This document shows positions 1-12,225 of a stretch of 64,000 bases of DNA, piece after piece. The stretch spans positions 667,680 through 731,679 of the forward strand of contig CM021320.1 in NCBI GenBank assembly GCA_010645155.1, given 5' to 3'. This DNA comes from Tigriopus japonicus. Lineage: Eukaryota; Arthropoda; Copepoda; Harpacticoida; Harpacticidae. Position 1 is the stretch's first letter. Each line of letters opens with the position of its first letter. Both the position numbers and the translations under genes were made by a program. The notes below the pieces were generated by a model. It saw only the letters and a list, made by a program, of their open reading frames with translations, searched no databases and was not told where the DNA came from.

Positions 1-3000
1 CATGTAGTTCCAAAGAGTCGCCTCCCCCTCCTCCTCCTTCTTCCCCAAACTTGTTCCAATGGAACACACCACCACCACCACCATCACCACCTCACTTTGG
101 ATTTGGGCGGTGTTTGCTTTCCCAGGAAAAAAACACTCGAGAGCACACACATCCACACACACAAAACCAACCGAGAATCATTTGAGGGAACAACAACGAG
201 GTCGAAAACTACTCGAACGACCACGACGTTGGTTGTTGCCCCTGGCGCTGGAAGTTCAGCTAGAAAACGAGAGCCACAGCCACAAAGGGTTGACAAATGA
301 AGAAATCCGATGATTGATGGTGTTCATAGGTGCGGATTGCGAAGGAGACGCAATAATAAAGCCGCGTTCCCATTTTCGTCCCTTTCTTCAAGGTCGATTC
401 CGTATTTCCAGAAAGTTGTGCTCAAAGGCAACCAGTCAGCGGAACATTCTGTGTATGCTTTCAAAAAATACAGTCAAAGAAACCTCAAAACATTGGGAAT
501 AGCCAAAGGGTCTCAGGGGAAGAAGGTATTCAAATCAAAAGAATTGCCCCTCCATTGACTTGGGGTCTCTTTCCTTCGTCTGGTTAGAGAATTGTTCCTT
601 GCCTAGTGCTTTGTACGTGCCAAGAGCCTCTTTTCGTTCGCTCTTGCCCTTCCCAAGAGACGAAAGACACGACCAAATACCACTCACTCCTTCATGCGTC
701 TTTGCCTGTTATCGTTCTCTATATTTTCAACGCAGCCTTCTTATTACGAATGAGACTAGAACAGCCCAAATACTTCAACGAGTATTTTCGGTAGTAAATG
801 TGTTCATGCTTGGAACCTAAGGAAAGACGAGACGACAACGACTGAGCTGTTAGGAAAAGAAGGAACTCGTGGAAAAGCTCAGAATTCTAGTCATTCAATT
901 TCAAAATGAAAAAGAACCTGTCAAGGGAATTTGTCTCTACCACAAAGGAGAAAAAGAAGAACAGGAAGAACGAAGCAAAGAGAGACACACAGACATCTCG
1001 GAAGACTTGGACCACTGAAGATGAATGGGAGTACGCTTTCTACCGTATATGAGGGTCCGTCCGTCCGTTCACAAGAGAGGTAAAAAGAACAGGCAATTAC
1101 TTGGCCTGTGTCCTTCTTCAAGCGAGGCCTTGCCCATGAGTTTCCTAAGCCCACAACTACAATTTCAAACCCTTCGTTCCGCATTGTTGCAGAGCCAGCA
1201 TAACTTTTGAAGCTCTGAACATGCGCTAACCAATCGCCAAAGGGCCCTTGGGGAACGTCATTTGGAAGGCTTTCAACTCGCAGACAATATTACTCGAAGG
1301 AACCTAAATTAAGAGTGGACTCCGTTATCCCTGTGGGGTAAACCCGTCTACCCATTACTTACGGTACAATGCATGGGCAAGCTGACTCACATGCCCTTGT
1401 ATCGTAGGGTCCAAGAGATGGGTAAAAGGACACACGGTCCTTGGGCTTTTGCTGATGGTGTGAAGGGCGGATTTCTGGTTTTCTGGTCCAAGGGTCTCGA
1501 TGCCCTCATTTGGAACCCAGTCATTCCATCAGGAGAATATTCGTTCCACGATGTTGTTCCACGGGTCTCTGGTTTGGAACACTGAAGGCCATTTCCGATG
1601 GGAACGGCTTCCCACCTCGTTAGGGAGGAAAAGCACGTTCAAACGCTATCACTTCTCTCATCTAATCTTAATCGTTGCTGGCAGAGAGAAAAAGACAAGC
1701 CTACTATTAAACTCCCGCTTGACGTTTCATGGTCCACGTACAGTACGACGAACATACGGATAAACGTGTATTCTCGATTGTCGGGCTTTCTTTAGCCAAC
1801 CCAACATGTCCAATCTTTGGCGAGTACAAACCCATTGAAACTTTTTCCCCTTATCTGAGGTGGCCTAAAACTGTTCCTTGTTCAAAGTCATTGCTGAGCA
1901 TGTGGAACTAACCACCCATCTGATCTCCCTAATAATTGAGAAAAAGAGGAGAAAGAAGTTGTGAGAACAAGTGAGGCTGAGCTTTCACACGACTTCACGG
2001 TTATGAGGGAATTTTGTCTCCTCGTGTCTCCATAATGGTAGAGCTAAGCCCAAATTCTAAACGTCTACGTACTCCAATACAATGGCGAAGAAATTGAGGA
2101 CGACATATCCCAATAACTGGGTATGAACACAGAGTTCCGAGAGAAATGTACGTACATGAGAGAAAAGAGAGTGTACGTTGGTTGTCGAGCGCTCATTGCT
2201 CTGAAGTTTCATCTGGTCTTGTTAAGAGCGGCTCTCGGAAAGACTCTGGGGACTCATTTACACTGACAGCGACCCTGATCATCTCCTGAGCGAACAGGAA
2301 GGAGTAGAAACAAGACCAAAGGCTGAGTTGAGAGAGAGAGAGAGAAAAGCAGTGAGTAAGGCCCAAAGTGGGATCACTTCGGAAACTAATCTGAACTAAC
2401 TCTCTTCCTTTCTTTCTCGCTTTCTACCTCTTTCAAACGAAATCAGCATATATTGGTTATGATTTTTGGACCAAGTTTGAAAAATTGGGAGTGGAACATT
2501 CTGACGGCTAGTTTACCAAGGTCAACAAGACAGCTAAACTTTGTATGTTTTTTCCCAAACCCTTCCAACGTGTCCAATGCCAGATTTGTAGGCGAGAAAA
2601 CCAATACCACCAATACCACAACCGGATTATAGCATGACGATCCTGGTGGCATTTCTCTCGGAGGTTTGGAACGGACACTGGCTCCAACGTATTATAATGG
2701 AATCGGAAGAAGAAAAGCCAATAATTCTGCTAAACAGACAGATTCAAAATTTGAAGGCAGCTTTGCTCTATTGGACATGCAAGGTGGTATCGAATAGGCA
2801 GAATGATGATTTTCGTGGAACACTGAGTGATATCATTGCACTGAAAGTAATTTGGATAATGATAGAGCGAAAAAATGGGAGCTCGGATGGAACGGTGAAT
2901 TCAAGAGGGAACCGATGATGTGACAAAGAAGGAATTGTGCGGATCACATGGATTGAATAGGAGTTGATTACTGTGGTGCAATGATGGAACAGCAAGCAAA

Positions 3001-3883
3001 GGGATGAATTTGGATCTGACGAATCGAATGCATTGCCACTGAATTTAGTCATCCAGAGAAAGGGGGCAAGGGTTCCATAAACGTTATATCAATCAAGCCA
3101 CATTGATAATGTTATAACCAGTAATACAAGAGAAAGAAACGGGGTTTGAATGGTTGGAATCCTACCATAAGGGTGGATTGACCCTGATTCCCATGGTGAT
3201 GCTGTCGAATGAAAATGGATCATTGTGTTGAGAACCTGAACTATTTTTTGCGACTGAATTTCCAGCAAAAGCATATCCTTCAAAGCTCCTATTTGAAAAC
3301 CAATAAAGGAAATCTCTCCGTAGCGTTAAAGTTCAAGTGGATGTGTTGCTTGATTCGTGGTGATGTTTTTAAAAGGCTCACATGCGGAAAGCTTGAATTT
3401 TAAAGTAATAATGCTTAATTTTGTACACTACGTACATTACGGCAGTTCACTTGTGGAACATGGAACAAAACAAGAAGATGTTTGATACGTGAACAAGGAC
3501 TTGGTTGACTTTGTACATGATTGCCGGTGAGGTTGGGACCAAAAGGAAAAATAACGTGAAAACCCAATTGTCCTCATGGAACAGTTCCAAACGAAATGAT
3601 TAGGACCATAATTGTCGGATATGGTTTTCTAGCTTACTCAATAGAGATAACTTAGTATATAGTAAATATAGTATCTATTATTAACGTCGCTAGGACTACG
3701 GCACTGAATATCGGAATATTTTGACTCCCGAAAGACAACCAATGCGTGGCTGCAGATGCTGCAGCTTCTCTTACCCGAACTGCCTCATTGCCCGAACAAG
3801 GCTATGGAGTTGATTTTGGTAAATGGTTTGATAAGTATGGTCAGAATTAGTGGACAAGAACAAATGAGGGCAATCAAGCTTAC
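1..3883. other. Probable unc80 intron, no exon recognised
   Basis: This stretch lies downstream, on the minus strand, of the two unc80 exons and is most simply the start of a long intron. I searched the minus strand for the next conserved unc80 segment and did not find it, so that exon is probably left of the window. The region contains a short CAC-type microsatellite at 67-90 and a GA run at 2329-2344. Open frames here are short, overlap on both strands and match nothing I know. Confidence 0.5.
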
Positions 3884-4211
3884 CATACACGTCGCCTCGT
3901 GGAGTTTCCCAAACTTTGGACGGATGAAGGGACTGAAAGAGTAGTATTGAAAAAGGATAACCAATGTGACTAGGCTGGCTGGCTTCCCTGAGCTTAGTTG
4001 CCTCTCCACTCTACCTTGTTTGTCTCCACAGAAAGATCTGAATAGCTAGAGGTAGATCATCATCATTGTTATTGGCGCTGGCCTCCTCGCCCTGTTGAGC
4101 CTTATCTCCCGGAACCACCGTGTTTGGAACAGCTCGTTTGATGGTGGTCCTCCTTCTGGAAATGGAGAGACGTGAGATCTTGGAGCCTCGACAGCAAAGC
4201 AGAACCCTCAT
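3884..4211 (-). CDS. unc80: UNC80-like NALCN channel-complex subunit, first two coding exons (partial)
   Basis: UNC80 is a very large protein that assembles with UNC79 and the sodium leak channel NALCN at the plasma membrane and sets neuronal resting excitability. Two minus-strand exons are visible. Exon 1 runs 4211 to 4015 (ATG at 4211-4209, 65 codons plus 2 nt) and ends at a GT donor at 4014-4013. Exon 2 runs 3932 to 3884, follows an AG at 3934-3933 and ends before GTAAGC. Joining them keeps frame and gives LPLAIQIFLWRQT, a serine split across the junction, then PFIRPKFGKLHEATCM. This matches the conserved UNC80 N-terminus, where the FLWRQTS and RPKLGK-type blocks are diagnostic. The first ~50 residues are basic then acidic (NNNDDD) and not conserved, so the true start could lie in an upstream exon. 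The rest of the gene lies left of the window. The family call comes from recalled conserved motifs, not a search. Confidence 0.8.
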
Positions 4212-5872
4212 AACCAAGAGGAATTGCCAAGGCTTGGATGGACATGCTCGTTATTCCAAGGAGAACGCTATCGACGATGTTGTACGTAGGCTGCAAGACC
4301 ATCGCTACTGCGTCTCCGTGGGGAAATGGACACCGAGGCTCTACTACGTACACCGACATCACATATACACATGTTGAGTGCATTTCCGCTGAATGTGTAC
4401 GAGGAATTGCATTCCAAGGGGGCAAAGAAAGAAGATCCCTTTGATTTATGTTATCCACATGGAGAAAGACCGAAGAAAGTCAATTCTTGTGATCATAAAT
4501 TCTGCCAAAGCCAACCCAAGCCCAGTCCTCGAACCCGAAGGCCACTTGGACGTTATCATGAAATGTGGATTTGTGTGAAAAGTGAACTCGAAAGGAGACG
4601 ACGATATGTCGTTGCTCCAAAAGTGCTTTCAAGGTCGAATATTGATTGGGGGCTATAAAGTTTGCAACTTCAAAACGTAAAGCCTAGAAACAAAAATAAG
4701 CACCTGAGCTTGTCTGAAGAGAAAATTCAAGGTTGAACACCTTAATTAAATCCAAAGCAAACAACCTTCGAGGAATTGACCGGATAGGTGCTTATGCATA
4801 TGGTCAGATCGGAGCTTAGAAAATGTCCCATATGCAACTTACTTGTTGGCCTCGTTCATGGTGAAAGATTGTCAACGACGAAAGTTGTGAAACGATGGGT
4901 CAAGGTCAATCAAACACGAGTAACACTTCACTGGTTTGGGTAGAAACAGCCTGAGATGCTGTTTTGGCTCTTGTCGAGGCCTAATTCAAAGGCTTCTCAA
5001 ACTTTAGATCCACACTCATCTTCACGTGTGTTCTGAGAGTGTACAACACCGCATGAACTTCGATCGATCACTCCCAGATCCAGTTGGGGGGAAAAAGTAA
5101 AAGCTAAGCAAGACACAAGGCCACGGATGAAGAGGAAAGTAGCCAGAACTTGATGGAGAGTTATGTTTAGGTTATCATCAATTGGACGTGAAGCAGGATG
5201 GAAAGGAGCAGCCCTTTGGAAGTAGTTGTTAGAAAAACAAGATTCTTCGAACTGCTGTTTCTGGTGCTGCTCGCTCCCAATGCCGATTGAAGGCCTGGTA
5301 GACGGTGAATGGGAAAAAATGTCTGGCAATCTTCTCTTTCCTTGGGCGATTAAGCCCATGCCTCGAAATCGGATTTCACTTTTGCATTTGTGGGGAGCTC
5401 AAAGGTTTGAAACGGATTCATTTCCTTGACAAAATTGTGCAAAAGCAAATGAGATAGGGGAGACGGTTGATCAGATTACAACAAGTGCTCTTCTTTTCTT
5501 TCCTTCTCTCATGGAGTTTCCACGTGCTTTTTTTTAGTGGTTTCCAGGGTGAAAGAGAGACCGAGGAGGAACCGTGGAGATGAAAGTGAGAGGAGAATTT
5601 CGAAGAAACTTCTGTTGTCAAAGGAAAAAGCTTAACGTCTTGGTGGTTTTGTCGTTGATTAATAAAGATGGCAGGCAGGGTTGGTTGGGTGCGAAAATGG
5701 GTTGCAGGGTGACTTTGGATGTTGAAGTGAGAGTGACAGGTGAAACTTAAACGAGTATCAAAACACAATAGACAGAGAGAGAACCGAGGGTGACCCGACC
5801 TTTTTCATCGAGGCCGTAAAACGAACTGGCGAGCAATTTTTGTTGCCGGAGGAGCAACCTCAAAAAACCTCG
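4212..5872. other. Upstream flank of unc80, no gene recognised
   Basis: This would hold the 5' UTR and promoter of unc80 on the minus strand. I see no TATA box or clear non-coding exon. Overlapping frames on both strands around 4100-4660 look like by-products of moderate GC content. Confidence 0.35.
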
Positions 5873-5938
5873 TCTTCTTTTTCTCTCCCTCTCCCTCCTC
5901 CTCTTCTTTCTTCTTCTCCTTCTTCCTCCTCCTCTTCC
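5873..5938 (+). repeat. Uninterrupted 66-nt polypyrimidine tract
   Basis: All 66 bases are C or T, built of CTT, CTC and CCT steps. The surrounding open frame (serine/proline-rich) is a product of the tract. Long homopyrimidine runs with partial mirror symmetry can form triplex DNA; here that is inference only. Confidence 0.7.
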
Positions 5939-7114
5939 ACTTCGTTCTCTTGGTTCTCCTCAGCCTCTCCTCCACATCTTGCACCTCCTCTCCATTCTAT
6001 TGTACGGTATGTGGTGCAGTCCCACTCATCTTGTGTCGGATCCTCCTGCGCTTTTTAATGTGATCCAAATTGAGCAGAGAGTGAAAGGACAGAAGAGCCT
6101 TCTTCTTTTCTCTCGTCTCCTTCCGTCTTGGCCTCTTCTTGAGCGCATAGGAACGGCCTCAAGGCCTGGTTCTTGGAGGTTGCGCTTGCGCTTCAATCGG
6201 GCTTGTGCACGCGCACACCTTCAATGCCAAAGGACACAACTCATCGTACATATATACTACTACGAGATAGAGATACGAGGCCTTCCTCGCGGCTCAGTTC
6301 AGAACTCGGTAAACTGAAACAAGAACTTGTCGAGTACGCACGAAAATAAGAGCCGCCACATACGTTCGTTCCAACATTCAACATCAGCATCCTCCGTCCT
6401 TCCGAAGGTCGGTGGGATCTTCTCTCGGTTGTCCATAAAGGATGGAGACTTCTTTTTTCCCTTCTTTCGAGAGTGTTGATTCTCCGGTCCAACAGGGTCC
6501 ACCAATGGACCACTCACTATCCCTCGGGTCTTTTGTGTCCCTCAATGCCCATTCTTGGACTAGTGAGGTCGTTGGTTCTCGCTCCCACGGTGGATATGCG
6601 TTCATCCACTCTACGACCATCCTCAAACCTCAATTCTCATTGTTAAAACGACAAGAGGAAAGAAAGCTTGGGGCCAAAACAACGAACGAGTCGGCTTTCA
6701 AGCCTTTCACGACATGTAATGAAAGTGGCAAAAACAAAGACACAAGAAGCATGAGGTGGTCGTTTTGCTGGCTATCTAATTTGGGAATGTGATGAAGACG
6801 CTTGTATCAAAGTCAGGCCATCGAGTAATTTGAAGTTTCTTTTAAGGCAGAAACAACACACTATATTGCCCAATTCGCTGCCTCATGTTGAATTTAGGGT
6901 ACATCAATTATTACGTTGGCTTACAATAAAGATCCTGCAAAACAGTTTGCAATATTTCCCGAATTTGCTAATAATAATTCAACTTTGACAAAGCTTTTGA
7001 AACAAAACCTTTCTCTTTACCCCTGAAACTTGTTTTTTTTGATATCTGAGGTTGCGTGTCTGTAGCCATTTTCTAGCGTGCTTGTGCAATGTAAAGCAAC
7101 TAAAGCCTTAATAA
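5939..7114. other. Intergenic, nothing recognised
   Basis: No supported gene. Frames on both strands at 6240-6790 overlap each other without splice or domain support. Confidence 0.4.
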
Positions 7115-7138
7115 AAAGCCTTAATATATTAAGGCTTT
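7115..7138. repeat. 24-bp perfect palindrome
   Basis: AAAGCCTTAATA followed by its exact reverse complement, with an extra direct copy of GCCTTAATA just to the left. No associated gene. Confidence 0.7.
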
Positions 7139-7309
7139 GATAGCGAGGAGTGATAAAAGTCGAACAAAGTTTCCAGAAGTTTAAAGGTGTAGGGTCAACT
7201 TAATTCATGAGCTTATTGCTGACGCGAGCACAGAAAGAGAACAAGCTGTTTTCAACCCTCTAGATTTTCTACTAGACGGCAAAGCAACCTCTTTCTCTTA
7301 GCTCTAGAC

Positions 7310-7528
7310 CAAGGGTCGGCAACCACTTTTGGGTAAGGGCCCACCAAACAGACGTAGCAGTTTCAGGGGTTCACAAATTAACGATCAAAGAACTTTGGGC
7401 TCAAGAGTACAGCACAATGGATGTCTCGTGGGCCCACTATTTTAGACTGTCCCCAAAAGCTCCTAGGCCCACCAAAGACCACCCTTGGGCCCACATGTGG
7501 GCCGCGGCCCACCGGTTGCCTACCCCTG
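7310..7528. mobile_element. hAT-type MITE, copy 1, with 8-bp target-site duplication
   Basis: This 219-bp non-autonomous element begins CAAGGGTCGGCAACC and ends GGTTGCCTACCCCTG, the GGCAACC-type termini typical of hAT MITEs. The flanks CTCTAGAC (7302-7309) and CCCTAGAC (7529-7536) form an 8-bp duplication with one mismatch and fit the hAT pattern nTnnnnAn. The interior is rich in GGGCCCACC blocks, some in inverted orientation. A second copy in the opposite orientation is at 23040-23200. It has no coding capacity. Confidence 0.85.
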
Positions 7529-7540
7529 CCCTAGACTGAT

Positions 7541-7965
7541 CATAGGCGAAGCTAAAACTTTGGCCCAAGCCAAGAAACCCTGAATTTCTGGAGTGGGATG
7601 CTAGAGATGATAATTTCGCTTTCAAGTATGATTGATTCGATTGCGTTCTTCAGCAAACGAGTTTGCATGCATTCAGAAGACTGCATATTTCAATTTTCAG
7701 CTCAATCGCATGCCTGAGTGAAAATTCGTGCCTTCTCAGAGCTAGGTATTGAAGGGTGCATAGAATGAATAAATTTACCCTTTTGTGGGAAAACATTGGG
7801 TCAGCTCGTTCATTTACAGTACGATTTGCAAAATACGTTTTCTAGTCAGCATAACCAAGGTCTCATGTATAGAAGAACGTAATCGATTTGTTCCTCCTGG
7901 AAATCATGATTCTGTTCTTTAGCCTCCCACTCCAGAGAAATTCAGTGGTTCTTGTCCAAGCTGAA
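7541..7965. mobile_element. Degenerate copy of a ~450-bp inverted-repeat MITE
   Basis: The segment shares with 25791-26240 the order of landmarks: TTTCAGCTCAATC, AATGAATAAATTTACCCTTTTGTGG near the centre, and GCCTCCCACTCCAG with a CAGTGGTTCTTG right end. The two halves are diverged inverted repeats of each other. Mismatches are frequent, so this is an old copy. The boundaries are approximate. Confidence 0.65.
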
Positions 7966-9206
7966 AACTTTCCGACCAAAAACAAAATTTACAAATTGTT
8001 GAAAAATTGCCTCAAGCACGAGAATTTTTTGTGAAAACGTGGCAGAATGGTGCAGGATGATTTTGATTTTTCAAATAACATGATTTTGTAATTTTAGTCT
8101 TTGAAACTGTGTGTCACAATGTTGGTTTGAAACTAGCACGCATTGCTTTGCCCAAGAGTAACAAGTTTGCTAAACCTACCACTTATGCACCTTAAAGTGC
8201 AAACAGAACAAATTGTTTTTTTACCGATTGTCACTTTTTTCCACAAAGTTTGTCATTTTATTCATTTATTATTTTTTGGTAAAAACTCGCATCAAACATT
8301 TGCCGCAAGCAAATGGTACTAACAGCGTGTGTAAACGCACCCAAAGTCTGGACTTAAGACTCTGAGTCTAGGAAGGAAAACTCGAAACAAACGTTGCATG
8401 ACGAAGATCCACTGAATCAACATCAGTGTGTCATAAAATAAAGAGAAAAAACGTTTGCAAATGCAATTTCAACCAGTTGCGTGTCAAGGATAAATAATTT
8501 AGTTTTTCAAGTAGAACATCAACTGATTGATAGACTTGTATGTATGTATGGCTGTTTACGTTGACAAGCAAAAAGCTCTCCTCACATTCAAAATAACTTA
8601 CTTAAAAACTAGACAAATCTTCTATTCCAATGATCCATTATATTTTCAAGGACAGAGCATTTGGTAGATTTGGCAGTTGAAAATGAAACAGTGCATATTT
8701 GAAAACTAAATGGAGATTGGTGTTTGCCTCTTCTAGGCCGTAGAATACGTATTCTACGTAGACCATGGACGTTAGACGATCATTCTACTTCGGAAGTTTT
8801 GAGAGGGCACGCAATACGCGTAGCTGCTCAAATGTCTGGCAACTGTTGAAAAGTAAACATGGGGAAATCCCGGTCTTTTTCGAAAACAAAATTATCAGGA
8901 CCACCACCTAATCTTATCGGATCATAGCTTTGCCTTCAGATCTTCACACACAAAGAGAGTTATTGAGTCTTCCAAAGAAGGCAAATGATCGCAGTAATTC
9001 CTAGAATTAAGAAATATGAGATTTCTAAATTAAAACAACTCGTGTTCGAATGCATATGAACCTATTTATTACATAGTATATTAGAAATGGAAATTATGGA
9101 ATAGACTGTATTATTGTGTATTACCCCCAGCCTTTGTCGAAGATAGTACTTTGAGCGTGGTTCGAAGGAGACTGCTGGCTGGAGGAAATGGAAGACTGAA
9201 TGCGTT
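7966..9206. other. AT-rich intergenic DNA
   Basis: No gene seen. A perfect 18-bp palindrome, GTAGAATACGTATTCTAC, sits at 8740-8757. Confidence 0.5.
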
Positions 9207-9335
9207 CGACATTTGTGCTAATTACCAGCACTAATTAGTCACTTGTCGATTTGTTCTTTTCCAGATGTAGCAATACTCCCAAATTAGTGCTGGTAATTAG
9301 CACAAATGTCGATTTGTTCTTTTCCAGATGTAGCA
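9207..9335. repeat. Interleaved perfect inverted and direct repeats
   Basis: A 30-bp sequence at 9207-9236 is repeated exactly in inverse orientation at 9282-9311, and a 29-bp sequence at 9244-9272 is repeated exactly in direct orientation at 9307-9335. The two repeats share the TGTCG junction, so the structure looks like one unit duplicated with a hairpin fold. Confidence 0.85.
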
Positions 9336-9401
9336 TAAATAAAGTAGAAAACCAAGTCCCTATCGTATTAAATGCTTCGAATCTTGCCATCCTAATTATT
9401 A

Positions 9402-9551
9402 GGGCTCGGATAAAGTTGCTGTTCTGTTGTGGAGCACAAATCCCAGACGTTTCAAGGAGTAAGCTTAGCTGACAATCACCCTCGTCAACCATCAGCTGAC
9501 TTCTACGTCGTGAAGTTTGCTGCTCCACTACAAACCTTATCCGAGCTCTTC
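9402..9551. mobile_element. Small MITE with flanking 9-bp direct repeats
   Basis: Imperfect terminal inverted repeats of about 40 bp start GGGCTCGGATAAAG on the left and end CTTATCCGAGCTCTTC on the right. TAATTATTA occurs directly outside each end (9393-9401 and 9552-9560), consistent with a target-site duplication. The AT-rich 9-mer is low in complexity, so the superfamily is open. Confidence 0.6.
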
Positions 9552-9589
9552 TAATTATTACAGTTCTATATATACAGAAATGGCACTCC

Positions 9590-10447
9590 AGTTAGGTCAC
9601 TGGAGATTTGTTTTGAGCTCATTTCAGCAATCCACCAACAAGGGTGTCAGGTTTCTTGATTCTTAATGCATTGCTCTTGTTCAAGCAGAGCAGTTGAAAG
9701 AGCAACTCCCTGAAATCGCAAATTCCAGTTTTAAATCACGTAACTACCTGTGCTCAATGTCAAATCCCATCGCACACACAGTGCAAGCTTGTTGAATCAC
9801 GAACAATTTGGGAGTGAAACATCTGTCTATATTGAGAGTCGATATTTATTGCAATAAATGCCGCTTGAGGTCGCTTTTTTCGACTCTCAATAGCATTTCC
9901 TGTAATGGAAAGTAGAGAAATTCCGAAAACATGCCCTTCAGTTTGCTTAGTTTGAATGCCTCTCGTACATCCCCAGTGATTTAAAATTGGCAGCAACTAA
10001 CAGCAAGTTGTTAATTATTGTATCAAAAAACAGTCTTAAATTTTAAGGACATCACGATTTTTGCCTCATTTTAAAGTTATTTCAGGTTTATAATGTCAAC
10101 TTCAGTTTCAAAATTAGTCACCCTCTAGATACAGTATGAGGAAGGAGAAAAAGGGGAAAAGGAGAAGGCAAGAGTCAACGAAATCAGAGCGACCAATTTC
10201 AGACCTTAAAAAAGGAGTTGGGGAAGCTTTCAGACTTGTGGACTTTTGAACACTGTTGTGACAAACCAATGCAATTTTGGTGCATTACAAGAACATAACG
10301 TTTGAAGACAGAATAAATGGCTCTAGAATGAAATGAAAAAGAAACACCAAACACTGATAAAACCTACAAAAAAAGTGAAAGAAGTCACGACATAGACAGG
10401 GTCTCTTAGTACTGTGTACACTCCACATTTTGAATCGTGAGACTCTA
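9590..10447. repeat. Dispersed repeat R1, copy A
   Basis: From about 9860 to 10447 this segment aligns by eye with 14096-14815 (shared landmarks GGAAAGTAGAGAAATTCC, AATTGGCAGCA, GGGGAAAAGGAGAAGGCAAG, GGGGAAGCTTTCAGACTT). Its first part (9590-9830) aligns with 39925-40150 (AAGGGTGTCA, ATCACGTAACT, CACACACAGTGCA). No coding frame is conserved. The length and lack of clear TIRs leave open an LTR, a large non-autonomous DNA element or a deletion derivative. Confidence 0.7.
9830..9892. repeat. 13-bp inverted repeats bracketing an invertible segment
   Basis: TATTGAGAGTCGA (9830-9842) and its exact reverse complement (9880-9892) enclose 37 bp. In R1 copy B at 14084-14120 the enclosed sequence (AAAAAAGCGACC..GGCATTT) is in the opposite orientation relative to the rest of the repeat. 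Confidence 0.75.
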
Positions 10448-11949
10448 TAGAACTGTACTAATTATTAATGTCAATCATGTCAGTATGTTAAAATGGCATT
10501 TTAAATATGCCTATCTTTAATTAGAGTTTTACTGTCAATGTTGATTGGGTTGATATGCAGGTGCCTAAGATCAGAGATTAAAAAAAAATCCCTCACTTTT
10601 TTTTGTCATATTTCTTCAGCCTTTTGGTTAATTACTTCTACCACAAACTTTCTTTTGCATCTTAGAGAAACTTAAAAAGACATTTTTGGATGCAAATTCC
10701 ATTAGTTTTTCAACAAAATAATATTGAAAGTCAAAGCTTTCAATTCTTGCTCGTAATACATTCAAGCTCGCATTCCATGTTCTTACATGTCCAGAATTAC
10801 TTAGGTACCTTCTGGATCATTTGTGCAGTGTGTGATTGAATTCTTCCTTGAACTCAATGACATTAACAAATAAATGGCATAAGGACTTGGAAGAAGATTG
10901 TGATAAAATTCCTGCAGACAATTCATTGTTTCGTCAACAAAAATATACTAGACATGGGCGAATATCAAAGCGACTTTAAGCTGTGTTTCTTGGTATTTCG
11001 GAAGTTCATTGAGTGATGTCGCAATCAACAAGCCAATCGCTTGATTTTGATTGATTATGCAGTGAAAAAGTTATGAACCTGAAAGCTCAAAAATACCGGT
11101 TTCTCCTCCAACGAGTCCATGTATCCTTTTTGAAGTGCGTAGTTTCATTCAGAATTGGGCTAAACAAGAAGCACGGACACACAGTGCTTCTTGGGCTAAA
11201 TAAAGAACAACATTTTAGCTAGCTTGTTGGGCGACAAAAACCGACAGTTGGGAAAACACCATTCCTGGGAGATATTTAGCGGATTCTTTGTAACTCTTAT
11301 TCAAATCTTTGGGATATGTTTGAAAGATAAACATCACTTACATATTGGTTCTCGGGAATTTTTACCGTCTTAATCTAATGTGGGTAAGCTGTGGATTAAT
11401 TAATTGATCGCATAATCGATTATCAACCAAGCTTTTAGTCATCCAAAAGTTCTTCTTTTTTCTTAGCGAGGTCTGATGTTTGATCATGCTACCCGAGTTT
11501 ATGAGGATTATTTCGTCAGTTTACTACAAAACATGCGTCTTGAACTCAAAAATAGATAATTAACACCGTTACAGAAGCTCATATGAAAGAAGCGTCGTCA
11601 GAACACTAGCGCCAGCGACTTTATCATGAAGCTTTTAAAAAATCCAAACACACTGGGAAGTGAAAGAGAAAAAACTAGAGCAAATATGAGACTTTGGCCG
11701 CAAAAATATCCATGGAAGGGCTTGAATCCATCTTATTTTATGATCCAATGACTGGATCAACCTTTATTGGCATGATCTATGTAAACTGATTGCAAAATCG
11801 ACTTTCATTATAACTTGAACTTCCTGATTGATGGTGGCGACAACAAGGGCAAACATTTGAAACTTCGAAAAAGCCAAACAACGTGACTATGTCGACGCTT
11901 CTTTCACATGAGCTTCTCTAAACACCGATATCAATCGTTGTTTTGACAT
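10448..11949. other. Intergenic, nothing recognised
   Basis: AT-rich DNA without a supportable reading frame. A short GAAGCAC..GTGCTTCTTGGGCT block at 11170-11196 resembles the end of the MITE at 25791. Confidence 0.4.
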
Positions 11950-12225
11950 TAAACCTGTTCAATCTTTTGCCCATTAGTCTTTGTCTGATGTATGTGGGAG
12001 CGGATCCTCTAACAGTTTTTAAAGCAGGGTTAGATAAATTTTCAATTACTATTCCTGATCAACACAATATTCAAGGGTTGTCCACATTCGCTGTAACTCG
12101 TTGGGAGACCAAATTTCGTATAAATGTTAATTGTTTAAATTATATTTAATTTTTTTTGTATACTGTTAACTGCATTCCTTGTAGCGGTAGTTAAAAACTC
12201 GCAACCAACCAACCAGAAAAAAATA
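11950..12225 (+). mobile_element. LINE 3'-end fragment (5'-truncated)
   Basis: The frame ending near 12149 reads LFNLLPISL..YVGADPLT.FKAGLDKF..TIPDQ, matching the C-terminal end of the LINE reverse-transcriptase protein at 45083-45913. The 3' UTRs also match (CATTCCTTGTAGCGGTAGTTAAAAA here, CATTCCTTGAAGCGGTATTGAAAAA there). Only the last ~60 codons and 3' UTR remain, the usual product of aborted target-primed reverse transcription. Confidence 0.8.

Noticed and set aside
4102..4458. 118-codon minus-strand frame overlapping unc80 exon 1
   Set aside because: It overlaps the unc80 exon in another frame and has no domain or splice support.
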